In this document: positions 25,699-35,928 of the stretch, piece after piece
Layout of the letters: each line of letters starts with the position of its first letter
How positions within the stretch are numbered: the first letter of the stretch is position 1
Assembly: GCA_003254885.1 (NCBI GenBank)
Contig: QANT01002691.1
Span: 26,278 to 90,277 of the forward strand
Direction of reading: 5' to 3'
Length of the DNA stretch: 64,000 bases
Source of the DNA: Purshia tridentata
Lineage: Eukaryota; Streptophyta; Magnoliopsida; Rosales; Rosaceae
Translations under genes and position numbers: made by a program
Notes under the pieces: generated by a model
What the model was told of the DNA's origin: nothing
The model's database searches: none
The model's input: the letters and a program-made list of their open reading frames with translations, nothing else

Positions 25699-28286
25699 AT
25701 GACGATGGACCGAGCGCAGCCGAGCTCAGATTCACCGACGCGAGAGCCGAAATCGCCTATGGTGCTGTCCATCGAGTGCCTCAAGGGAAGCTCCAAGGCG
25801 GACGAGTGGACCGGCGACATGCTCCAGACCGGAGACATAGTGGAGGAGCTCCGCATCGGCAGCTCTGTCACCGTCAAGTCCCCCTTCAAGAACGGCAAGA
25901 GCGGCGTCCAGAAGATCCTCCACACCTCCTTCAAGGCCAAGGACACCTCCATCCTCGTCCTCGTCCGACGGGGCCGAGACGCCTTCGCCGAGTTGCAGGC
26001 TTGTATCGTCCCCAACGACTCCGCCGGTAAGAACAAGCAGTACATGCTCCGCTCCATTGCCGACCCCAATTACGCCGTCGGCTTCTGCGATCGCACCGAG
26101 GCCGACTGCTTCGAGCTCCAAGGTATTATAATACTGACTCACACACAATTACACAAATACCTCATCATCATGATTCACGACTTGACTTTCATGTTGACTT
26201 ATTACTTTTGCATTCATCGATTTGCTTCTGTCTATCTCTGTTACGTCATAATTCAGATAAAAACGTACAAAATACAACCGTGACATAAAACTTTTTTAAC
26301 TGATCAATTGTTTTTTCTATCTCGTGCTTCTTTGTTTACACGAGTGCTAGATATTTTCCATGGAAAAAAATAAATTAAAACTATTGTGAATCATAAATGA
26401 TAATTAATTATCTATTTGGCCACTTGGCAATTGGGATGTTAATTAATTGAAGGAAATCATAAATTAGAGAAAGAAAAAAAAACTTATACGTAACAAGTGC
26501 ATATACTCTTATTCTACGTGATTATTATATTAGAAGATATCAGTATACACACATTATATAAAAGTCTTTGTCATATGTTATACCATTTTCAATGAAGAGA
26601 ATGTGTTTTGTGGTATGAAAGCGGCAGCAGCTTTCTGTAGCCCACAACAACCCCACGTGACACTCATGACTTAGTAGCTAAAATTGACCAAATTTCCAAT
26701 TAACTTCCAACCTTTTTCTTCTCCATCCACTTCACCTAACTAATTAATTCCATCAGCAATGCGATCCAGTAACTCAATGTTAAACGAATGCCTAATTTTA
26801 TTGCTTATGTTGTTGCTTCACATTGTTGTGACAGTTTGTACTAGTATATATTAAATAGTGTAGTACTATTGATCTTATTTTTTGCTTAATTATCGATAAA
26901 GAAATTGTGATGAGTTGCACGGATGTGCAATTTTAATTAATTAATTAATTCATTGCAGCTTCAAGGAACTCCCGGATGGTGAGTGCACTAACCAGGTCTA
27001 AGCTTCAAGATGGATATGTCTCATATCCATGGGAAAGAAGGATGCAAGAGTTGCTGCCAGTTCCCCATTCTAGCAGCTTTCTATCAATTCTCTTCCTTCC
27101 AAAAGCTTCAGACCGATCTGCTTCTCGCTACAATGACTTGGACGACACGCTTGCCAGGGCAAATGTCTGGCTCAATGCCTCCCAGGCCTCCGGTGTCCCT
27201 GTCGTCTTCATGAACATCCAGACTGAGTCCCTGCTCACCAAGGTACCTACCTACTTATGTGCTTAATTGGAACAAATTTTGAATCATATGTACTTGCGGT
27301 TTAATTTTTTTTATGGCTGCAGATTTCTGGAGAGACAGCAGTCTTATTTAATTTTTAATCTTATTGAAGGATTAAGATCTAAAAGCCTCTTTTTTTTATG
27401 GCTGCAGATTTCTGGAGAGACAGCCTCTTCCACTGTAAATGCAGGGTCATTGTCTGACTTGGCTGATCTTGCAAGTGCCAGCTTGTATGGGTTTGAGGAT
27501 TACCATGGGGTTGATATTGGTGTGGTCCGTGCAGTTCGCCTTTGGTATGCTCCCCTTGGGGGAGAAATTGCAGTGGAGATCAAATTACAAGAAGGAGATT
27601 TTAAGCTTGGCTTCGCCATTAGCCGCACAGAAGAGGTAATTAACATTTTCCCATTCACATTATGTAGCAGTTGATGCATGTGTCCCCAAGAAGTAATCAT
27701 AATGTAATATGATGATGATGAGTTCCTTGTGATTTGGCTCCAGGGGTTTATATACATTTCATCAGTGGTTGATGGGGATGAAAATGCACCTTCAAGTCGA
27801 TCGGGGCTGAGCAATTTGTACAAGGAAGCAATGAATGCGTCTAGGCTGCTGGTGGTGTCAAGGGTCTCAAACCAGAAGGTGCTGCCTTGGATGGTTTCCT
27901 CAACCGGAGCAGTTCGATGTTTTGACACAGTTTCACTCAGCCAGAAGCTATCACTGCACCGCCATGCCAAGATTCCCATTTCCATGCATGTGTTCATTTG
28001 GGACCGAGCTGTGGTTTCTCCAAGCGGAATAAGCCAAAGCAGGTTTAGGGGCAGTGCCTCCCCACCACCTACTATGGCATTGCCACGGCCTGAGGAGGTT
28101 CATTTGGCTCGGCGTCCAAATGAGAACCAAATACAACCTCTGCCACAAGAAGATATTGATCATGATCAAAGTAGTGGTGGATCAGGTGTGAGTGATAGAG
28201 CTTCAGATGTCAGGCTTGAGAGAGATACAGCTGGGGAGTCTTCTTTTAGATTCCATGATTTTGCACTTTCTAGCAACTGGGTATGA
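25699..28286 (+). CDS. Conserved plant protein, function unknown, four exons
   Basis: Exons 25699-26122, 26959-27242, 27408-27635 and 27744-28286 join in frame, giving 492 aa. Exon 1 is markedly GC-rich with NNC codons (about 60% GC against an AT-rich background). The product begins MTMDRAQ and has an ordered-looking N-terminal domain (ECLKGSSKADEW, IGSSVTVKSPFKNGKSGV), a middle with PWERRMQELLPV and FLSILFLPKASD, then VRLWYAPLGGEIAVEIKL and HVFIWDRAVV, and an acidic/polar C-terminal tail. There is no signal peptide, no clear membrane segment and no motif I can assign. The third exon has a decoy acceptor 85 bp upstream (see findings); only the acceptor ending at 27407 keeps the frame open. 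Start choice between Met1 and Met3 is open. Confidence 0.85.
27305..27424 (+). repeat. Perfect 35-bp direct repeat duplicating a splice acceptor
   Basis: Copies at 27305-27339 and 27390-27424 (offset 85 bp) are identical: eight T, then atggctgcag, then atttctggagagacagc. Each contains polypyrimidine tract, acceptor AG and the first 17 nt of exon 3. The first copy leads to an in-frame stop after 12 codons, the second to the real exon. Confidence 0.95.
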
Positions 28287-28289
28287 TTC

Positions 28290-28980
28290 TTTTTGTTCTT
28301 CGTTTGTGATCCTTCTTTCTTTTTTTGTTATGCATAGAGGTCTTGCAAATAGGCAATTGTTTAGCTCAACTTAGAAAATATATATAGTGGAATAAAATAG
28401 ATACAACTGTTGACACAATAGGACTTGAATATCGATCGATCATGTCAGTCATAATCGATCCCCTAATTACATATCTGGGTGTACTCTATACGTAAGAACT
28501 TTGTGAAAGCAAGCAGGTGGGATGTTTTTCTTGTATGTCCTTTTCAATTTTCACCCTACAAATGGGTGATTGTTTTCTCTTCATATTGTGTGGTCGTGGT
28601 GCTTCTACGAAGCGTGGTTGTTATATATCAACAATTTCACGATACTAACATTAACAAAATACATGGATCAGATAGTAATATAACTAATGTGGGTTGAGTG
28701 ATTATAAATATACACAAATCAACCTATAACAATAGCTGCAATCAACAACATGGTTACATGGAGGAGTTTTTTGTTTTCTTTCTTCTGGTTCTGGGGAGCA
28801 AACGGTAATGAATTGAATGGGCTGAAATTCTTGAAAGCTACCAGTTAAAGTAGTGAAACGGCCTGTATTAATATTAAACATTTGAAGCCCAAACACCACC
28901 AGCTCCAGGCCCAGGTTGTTCAATAATAAAATATATTATTAAAAAAGGTGAACACCCAGCACTCATTGGCTGGCTCGTAG
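28290..28980. other. Intergenic, no gene seen
   Basis: 3' UTR of the preceding gene, then AT-rich DNA leading into the histone promoter. Nothing else is recognised. Confidence 0.5.
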
Positions 28981-28983
28981 TGC

Positions 28984-29130
28984 CACGGATCAAAGGACCA
29001 CGACAGTCGATTCTTACACTTATCAACGGCCCACACGCTCTCTCCCCAAAATTTCGAAATTTATCTTTTTGGTGAATCCAAATTTCTAGCTTCCCGCCAC
29101 TCCTCTCCTCCAGATTCCAATCATAAATAC
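28984..29130 (+). promoter_or_regulatory. Histone H3 promoter: octamer-like, E2F-like and TATA motifs
   Basis: An octamer variant CACGGATC (28984-28991; plant histone OCT is CGCGGATC) is followed by cttcccgccac near 29090-29100, close to the E2F core TTCCCGCC. The TATA-like motif tcataaatac sits at about 29121-29130. This order matches the two other H3 promoters in the window and fits S-phase expression. Confidence 0.6.
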
Positions 29131-29143
29131 CCCCAAACCTTGA

Positions 29144-29650
<507 letters not shown>

Positions 29651-30847
29651 AATTAATTCCCAAATCTAGTATTCTAATGCTTTGATGTTAACAGTATGAT
29701 CGATGTATGTTTGTTGTTTAGGGTAAGAAATTTGGATCAAAGCAATGTTGAATTGGCGCTGGATATGGATTAGTATATCTTTTCGCACGATCGGATTCGA
29801 ATTATTTCTTTGACTGGCTTTCTTGCCTTTTGGCTGGATGCGTAATTTTCTTATTTTTAATGGGCCAGGCCCGGACGACGTCGTTTCTTGGGTTTTTAAA
29901 AAATTAATAGACGCAAATATTAGAGAGATGAGCTCTCTTGTCCCCGTTGACCAAAAAAAAAAAAAAAAGGCTCTATTCACCAGCAACCCTAGAGTTGGAG
30001 TGGGAATTCGGCGGCAACCCAGTTGCTTAGAGGAGATTTGGTGAGAATCGTTTGTCTTCTTAATCATGTGCTTTATCTGAAAACTCTGATTACTAGTGAA
30101 ACTCAAATCATGTTTCAGTGCCTGCTTTTGACATATTTTGCTTTCAATGACTAAATAAATCCTTTTCAGCTTATAAAGCTTGCAAAGCCAATATGACAGT
30201 CTTAATTCTAGTTCTGAAATATAGATCATACATAGATAGTTCAGGGACAAAATCTTATCAATTGAAGAAGAGGGATAGCCAATGTTTTCTTATCACTACT
30301 CTGTGGTTCCTGTCATTGGAATATGGCTATTTTGTGATAAACATATGCTGCTCTGCACAAGGATTGATGGGTTGATTGTTCTATATATTGTCAAATTACA
30401 ATTTGGGAGGTGTTCTTAGCTAATTCTGCTTATTATTCTCATACATGGACACTCATAGGGGTGAAAATTTTGTGAAACTTGATTTTTAAAAAGCTTATGT
30501 TTGATGGCTGATTGCATTTATGCTTGACGAGCTATGTAATTACCACACGAGCTAAAACTGTCCCTTCCAATTTACCAGAGCTAAAGGATATTTTTAGTGA
30601 TATGTCATTGAGACCTTTCTCTTTGGTTCCTTAATTAGTTCATATGGTACTGACATTCTAATTTTCTGTGACGGTAGATTCATCATGTCTGTCATGTAAT
30701 GATATGGCTAATATGTCATCTACCTGGAGTTGAACCACTGAGCCTCATTCTTTGACGTGTTTGAAATATCAGCTGAAAGCAGAGAGGATTTTGAGGTACA
30801 AGTTACTTAATTCTTAGCTCAGGATTCTGCTGAAGTTGCAAACGAAG

Positions 30848-31405
30848 ATGGCTGCTGAGGAGAAAAATCTAGTGGAAATCTTAGAGGAGCATACCCAAAT
30901 TGACATTGCCAAATATATGGATTATGTCAGTGCCCCACAGGCAGGTGCTATTGCAACATTTGCTGGTACCACACGCGACACCTTTGAAGGCAAAACAGTC
31001 TTGGAGCTGAGGTATGAAGCATATGTTCCTATGGCAATACGATGCATGAAATCCATTTGTTCATCTGCTAGATCGTTCTGGAATCTCCTCTCCATTGCAG
31101 TTGCACACCGCCTGGGGCCGGTTCCAGTTGGCAAAACGAGTGTTTTCATTGCAGTCTCAGCTGTTCATCGAGTTGATGCATTGGATGCTTGTAAGTTTGT
31201 AATTGATGAGATAAAGGCATCAGTTCCAATATGGAAGAAGGAGGTTTATGCTAATGGAGAGGTTTGGAAAGAGAATTCAGAGTTCCTCGAGCGGAGGTTG
31301 GATCTTGGTATAAAGGATGAGGTATGCAATGAAAAACAAGTTGAAGCTGAGAGGCATAATAGGAAGAGCTGTTGTGCGGCCAAAGTGAAGGTTATTGGGG
31401 AATGA
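30848..31405 (+). CDS. CNX6: Molybdopterin synthase catalytic (large) subunit, MoaE/MOCS2B type
   Basis: Single coding exon, 185 aa. Family motifs: GAIATFAGTTRDTFEGK near the N-terminus, LRYEAYVPMA, AHRLGPVPVGKTSVFIAVS, and IKASVPIWKKEVYANGEVW with the catalytic lysines. With the small sulphur-carrier subunit CNX7 it converts cPMP to molybdopterin in the cytosol, a step of molybdenum cofactor synthesis needed for nitrate reductase, aldehyde oxidase, xanthine dehydrogenase and sulphite oxidase. The N-terminus is short, without a clear transit peptide. The C-terminal extension beyond the MoaE core (RKSCCAAKVKVIGE) is basic and Cys-containing. A spliced leader is likely: a donor at gatttg/gtgaga near 30041 and an acceptor at gaaatatcag near 30771. 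A poly(A) motif AATAAA lies at 31522-31527. Confidence 0.93.
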   Translation: MAAEEKNLVEILEEHTQIDIAKYMDYVSAPQAGAIATFAGTTRDTFEGKTVLELRYEAYVPMAIRCMKSICSSARSFWNLLSIAVAHRLGPVPVGKTSVFIAVSAVHRVDALDACKFVIDEIKASVPIWKKEVYANGEVWKENSEFLERRLDLGIKDEVCNEKQVEAERHNRKSCCAAKVKVIGE

Positions 31406-31769
31406 GATTTTGGCATTGGGTAAGGCTGATTTGCCATGCAATTTATTTTCTTTGGCATCATCATGGGGACTGTAAAGGTGTGGAATTGTGAATTATGCTT
31501 GAATTGTATTATATGCTTTTCAATAAAAGCTAATTTATCAGTTTTTTCATTGATCCCTATGTTGTATGAGCACAGATTCTCTTTAGGAAATTAAAATCCT
31601 TAAGTGACTATAAACTTTGCTCTATATTATGAGAAGGCTAGAATTCACTACTGAAAAAGCACCATAAAAGAAAAATAAAACACACGTTTCTGCTCAGTTC
31701 TGGTGAAAGTTCCAATTGGTAATGTTTTTGTTTTTCATTCATGCAAACTTTTCATGGTGAATTCAATAC

Positions 31770-31865
31770 AAAAGACAGAGTATTGCTGTAATGTCAGGAA
31801 ACAGAAAATTTACTATAAAGAATTACATAACAAGAAATCATACTTTTTTCTTTTTTTAATTTATA
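31770..31865 (-). repeat. LecRK 3'-flank repeat, copy A
   Basis: This stretch downstream of the first LecRK resembles 35398-35515, downstream of the truncated LecRK (shared pieces: gacagagtatt, ctgtaatg, aaagaattaca, aacaagaaa). It shows that the tandem duplication included 3' flanking DNA. Confidence 0.7.
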
Positions 31866-31931
31866 AGGGGGACACAACATACATAAAGTTTTGAAAGCCA
31901 TAAATCTATTACAGTTAGATGCATTTAAAAA

Positions 31932-34307
31932 TTAAATTGAAGTGCTTATGTATGAGGATGGATCTGGTGGAACTGAAACTTCAACATTTCCTTCAAGCAT
32001 CTGTGTCACTTTCTTCATGGTGGGTCTCAGTGACGGATTCTCCTGAATGCACCACACTGCAATCATCACATGCTTCTCTATGTCACTCACTGCCTGATCA
32101 TCATCATTCTCCAATAACAAATGCAATTTCTTTTGCTTACAGCAATCATATGCCCAATCAGATAGTATCATTTGATCTTCATCCTCTGCCTTTGCATCAA
32201 AATTCTTCCTGCAGAAAATAATCTCTAACAACAAAATTCCGTAGCTGTAAACATCAACCTTGACTGTGATAGGAAGATTTTTGAACCATTCAGGAGCCAC
32301 ATATCCTTTTGTTCCCCTGATTCCAGTAGTAGTTCGAGACTGGTCCGTCCTCAAAAGCTTGGCTAATCCAAAGTCAGAGATTCTTGCTGTGAAAGAGTCA
32401 TCGAGAAGAATGTTTTGAGGCTTAATGTCACAGTGCATTATTTGGCTGCTGCACTCCTCATGCAAATACAAGAGCCCTCTCGCAATTCCTAAGGCAACTT
32501 GGCTTCTTTGGTACCATTTTGGTCTTGACTCTCCGAAGAGGAAGCTTGCTAGAGAGCCATTCCTCATATACTCATATACAAGAATTCGGTGCTGCCCTTC
32601 GTTGCAGAGTCCTAGTAGTTGGACTAAATTTCTGTGATTTGTTCGGCCAATTGCGCTCACTTCAGCTTTGAATTCCAAATCATTTTCTTTAACCATATTG
32701 TCCAATCTTTTTACAGCAATAAACTTTCCATTATCAGATGCTAAAACTCCTTTGAAAACTCTTGCAAAAGCACCACGGCCTAGTTCTTCCTTGAATCCAT
32801 TGGTAGCTTCTTCTAGCTCCTCATAAGTAAAATATCTCAAATTCGTGTCTGACATTACTGGGTAATGTTGAGTCAGCCTTTTTCTTCTATAATTTCGTAG
32901 CAGTAGGAGGAAGTTTAGGAACCCCGAGCTACCGAGGAGCAATGATCCAACGAGGATCAAAGTTGAATTATCTTTCTTTTTTGAATGTTTGCCACCACTT
33001 CTCAAAGTCGAGTTGTCTTTCCTTACTTTGATTAGAGCTTTTACTCGATTAATGGGGTCGACCCTTCCGTTCAAAAGAGGGAGTCCTTTCAGCCAACAAT
33101 CCCCATTTCTGAAATTAGCAACAACACAGAAACAATCACCTAGGCAAGCCTGCTTGCACCAGTCCTCAGATACAAGCTGAAACTTCTCATATTCTGAATT
33201 AGGCCAATCTGTGTTTTCCCTCTCTTGAAAATAAAAGAGATCTGTCTCTGGTGAGGCCTTATCACAGCTCTGTGAAATGAAGTTCTGTTTGCATCCTCTC
33301 AAAACATCATCTGGATCAATGAAAGTGTAACCATCTGGGCACTGGCAAATTGGTCCATGGTCATCATCATGTTTACATACACCGTTGAATCCACATGCAC
33401 CGCCGCCTTTCTCTTGCAAAAGTGTGATGCAGATATCTTGAGGTATGAAGGACAAAGTGGACCAAGTCATGAGCCGTGATCCATCACTTGAGCCATTGCT
33501 TTTGGGGTGGACATAGTGCCTCAAAACTCCATCATAGTCAAGAGTTGCTCGCTGGTAGAAATCTTGCATTGAAACTGTATTGGATGATATCATACTAAGT
33601 ATGCTTCTGTTCCTGGCAGTAAGGTAAATAGAGCCAGACTGGTTGAAGATGACCTGAAAACCACTATCCACAGTGTCGGTTGACCAATAGAAAGAATTAG
33701 CAGAATCCAATGGGAAATGTGTTGTGTAAAGGAAGAGTTCTCCATTGGATTGTAGTGTAAAACGGAATCTTCCTTTTGAGTAATTTGTTGCTGTATATCG
33801 GGCAATGAGTGTGTTCTCTCGATTCAGAGTCTGCGTGGGCAGGATTGTATCAGTTGGTTGATCAAAACTATCCCACAAATTCATTGAATTTTGATTAGCC
33901 AGCACAAAATTTCCTGTGTCGAGCATGGCTGCATAGACAATTCCAGTACCAGTAGAATCAGCACTCCATATTTGTTTGCCTGTTGCCTTATCATTAAGCA
34001 GGAACTGGCCATCTGTGGTGAGTTCTACTGTGGATCCTTTTTGCACTAGATTATTGCCATTGGCTGACCACACAATACTTCTTTCAGGTATTTTGTTAAA
34101 CCAGATGGCTAGTAAGAAGCTATCTTTACCAATTTGCTGGAAACCGAAAGCAAATTCCCCAGATGGTGAGGCCCAGAAAGAGTTATTGCCCTTTGCGACA
34201 AGGGATGAGCCCAAAGAAATATTCTTGTGAGTTTGAGCAGTGGTGGAAAATGGCAGCTGTACAAGGACAAGCAGAAAGCATAAAGGATATGGTAGTTCAA
34301 AGGCCAT
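31932..34307 (-). CDS. G-type lectin S-receptor-like Ser/Thr kinase (LecRK copy 1, intact)
   Basis: Intronless, 791 aa. A signal peptide (1-24, MAFELPYPLCFLLVLVQLPF) is followed by a bulb-type mannose-binding lectin domain (about 27-150), an S-locus-like region, an EGF-like Cys cluster (GGGACGFNGVCKHDDD), a PAN/apple domain (WCKQACLGDCFCVVANF), one membrane helix (about 450-475) and a cytoplasmic kinase (about 500-780). The kinase has LGRGAFARVFKG, VKRL, HCDIKPQNILL, DFGLAK and the APEW motif. HCD in place of HRD makes it a non-RD kinase, typical of plant immune receptors. The Gly-rich loop has Ala in place of the third Gly. It belongs to the RLK1/LECRK (OsLecRK-type, SD2) subfamily at the plasma membrane. 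The ligand is unknown. Minus strand, in tandem with the broken copy at 35929-37326. Confidence 0.95.
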   Translation of the reverse strand: MAFELPYPLCFLLVLVQLPFSTTAQTHKNISLGSSLVAKGNNSFWASPSGEFAFGFQQIGKDSFLLAIWFNKIPERSIVWSANGNNLVQKGSTVELTTDGQFLLNDKATGKQIWSADSTGTGIVYAAMLDTGNFVLANQNSMNLWDSFDQPTDTILPTQTLNRENTLIARYTATNYSKGRFRFTLQSNGELFLYTTHFPLDSANSFYWSTDTVDSGFQVIFNQSGSIYLTARNRSILSMISSNTVSMQDFYQRATLDYDGVLRHYVHPKSNGSSDGSRLMTWSTLSFIPQDICITLLQEKGGGACGFNGVCKHDDDHGPICQCPDGYTFIDPDDVLRGCKQNFISQSCDKASPETDLFYFQERENTDWPNSEYEKFQLVSEDWCKQACLGDCFCVVANFRNGDCWLKGLPLLNGRVDPINRVKALIKVRKDNSTLRSGGKHSKKKDNSTLILVGSLLLGSSGFLNFLLLLRNYRRKRLTQHYPVMSDTNLRYFTYEELEEATNGFKEELGRGAFARVFKGVLASDNGKFIAVKRLDNMVKENDLEFKAEVSAIGRTNHRNLVQLLGLCNEGQHRILVYEYMRNGSLASFLFGESRPKWYQRSQVALGIARGLLYLHEECSSQIMHCDIKPQNILLDDSFTARISDFGLAKLLRTDQSRTTTGIRGTKGYVAPEWFKNLPITVKVDVYSYGILLLEIIFCRKNFDAKAEDEDQMILSDWAYDCCKQKKLHLLLENDDDQAVSDIEKHVMIAVWCIQENPSLRPTMKKVTQMLEGNVEVSVPPDPSSYISTSI

Positions 34308-34540
34308 GGTATGAACTATGAAGAACTATATTTCTCAAACATCATTTGCATTATATATAATTGTTACTAGGTGAAGGAGACTGCAGCATCTTATTTCTAC
34401 TATTATTCAATTACCACATACATTGACCAATAAATGGTCTCTTAGCTGATGGTCTAATGGCCTATTAATTATAAATCATCTGCAGCAGGACTTGACTTCT
34501 AGGGAATATGTTAAACTGAAAGAGCAATTGGAGTTTTGAA

Positions 34541-34626
34541 TTCCAAACCCTCAGACATCTACCTCGCATTCAAATCAACTTTTTCTAACTTTCCCAAGAA
34601 ACAAACACAACAGAAACCCTTCAAAC
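34541..34626 (+). pseudogene. Relic of a histone H3 5' UTR
   Basis: The segment matches the leader of H3 copy 1 (29131-29216) over about 85 bp at roughly 80-85% identity. Shared pieces include ccaaacc, tcgca, tcaaatcaa, gaaacaaac and caacagaaacccttca. No H3 coding sequence follows; the match stops near the position of the start codon. It is a solo remnant of a lost fourth H3 gene in plus orientation. Confidence 0.75.
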
Positions 34627-34652
34627 CCCCAAAACATATTATTTTTCTCAAA

Positions 34653-34702
34653 CACAAGTGCCCTCTTCCAATTCGTAAGGCAATTAGTTTACTTAAATAC
34701 CA
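34653..34702 (-). pseudogene. Fragment of a LecRK kinase domain
   Basis: On the minus strand this matches the stretch of LecRK copy 1 at 32468-32517 (encoding approximately WYQRSQVALGIARGLL) at roughly 80% identity. It starts about 25 bp from the H3 leader relic. It cannot be translated usefully. Confidence 0.65.
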
Positions 34703-34729
34703 AATACTAAACAAATGTTGTCCTCGTGG

Positions 34730-35640
34730 TATACAGGAGGCAATAGTAAGATTAATTAGATAGAAAATTCTTAATGACGTCTAGTAAGACTAGTACATAT
34801 ACATATAATATATGTAAGTTCATATGTGCAGGTATGTGTATGTGCTAATTAATTTTTCATCAATCTATTGACAATCTCGTCTTTCAAATAATGATTGCAT
34901 ACAATGTGTAAACTTATCAGTTCATTCAATGCCATATAAAAGTGGATGATGTTTTAGATTAAACTGTCTTAGAAAATGGAAGCTGGTGTAAGCAAATAGA
35001 CATGGAGATTTGACTTTTTTGGATCAATCCAAAAATCCTTTCCAGCGTTTTATCTGTAACTGTCGTTATTGACTTCTTCATACAATTAACTTTGTAACTG
35101 TTGGCTTTTCTGAGGTGTTTAATTAAGCTTGCTGTACATATGATGTAATAATACCTTTAATTAATATGCCGAACAAAAAATCAGGTCAGGATCTTTAAAA
35201 TTGATAAATTCTTAAGCTCTACTGTGACTTAAAATTTGATAAAAACTTAAACTTAAACTTATTATGTAACCATTTTTTATTTATTAAAAACATATCCTAT
35301 ATTGTTAGGCAGTTTGAAGATGTCTTCTTAAGAAGTTTTTTTAAGAGTAACTTCGACAGCTAAAAGATGTCATCCCTATAAATCTCACTTTAATAGTAAA
35401 GACAGAGTATTTCTGTAATGCCAGGAAATGTATGTATATAGCAGAAAATTTTACTATTGAAAGGACATATCTGATAAAGAATTACAGAACAAGAAACCAT
35501 TCTTTTTTTTTATTGATGAGACAGTCTTGAAAATTATTGATGGTTGTTATAAATCTGTTGCCACACACCAAGGACAACCTGACTGACCCTGACCAGTAAC
35601 CAGGTTGAATACACACATAAATGTTTGACATCCAGAGGCC
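34730..35640. other. AT-rich spacer between LecRK copies 1 and 2
   Basis: No gene. It contains the second copy of the LecRK 3'-flank repeat (about 35398-35515) and otherwise nothing recognisable. Confidence 0.5.
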
Positions 35641-35662
35641 ATTTCTTAAATTGAACTTATAA

Positions 35663-35740
35663 TGAGCATGGATCTGGTGGAACTATGAATGCAAACAGTT
35701 CCGTAAAGAAACTGTTTGACATTCTTCATGGTGAGTCTTA
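35663..35740 (-). pseudogene. Leftover LecRK C-terminal tail
   Basis: On the minus strand this aligns with the last 75 bp of LecRK copy 1 (31956-32030): the region over accatgaagaa, then gttccaccagatccat. Substitutions and small gaps destroy the frame. It is the severed 3' end of the truncated LecRK just upstream. Confidence 0.75.
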
Positions 35741-35752
35741 GCCATATAGAAC

Positions 35753-35880
35753 TCCTCTTAGCTAAAGATGCTTATATGGAGGATATGAAATCCTAATTAT
35801 AATAAAACATATACTATCCTAAACCCTTAGGACATAATAAGACTCCATATCATTGTCTTAAACACCTTTAGCTAAGAGGA
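35753..35880. mobile_element. Small fold-back (MITE-like) element in the truncated LecRK
   Basis: The ends are an 18-bp inverted repeat with one mismatch: tcctcttagctaaagatg at 35753-35770, and its reverse complement at 35863-35880. Further inside, atatggag and ctccatat continue the pairing. No coding capacity and no clear target duplication were found. It sits exactly where the kinase domain of the neighbouring LecRK is missing. Confidence 0.6.
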
Positions 35881-35928
35881 CTTTATTTATATTGAAATAT
35901 TCTAAATTCTTTAGATAACTATAAATTA

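Noticed and set aside
25732-26148. Long antisense frames opposite exon 1 of the 492-aa protein gene.
   Set aside because: High GC content at third positions opens all frames; only the plus strand continues into in-phase exons.
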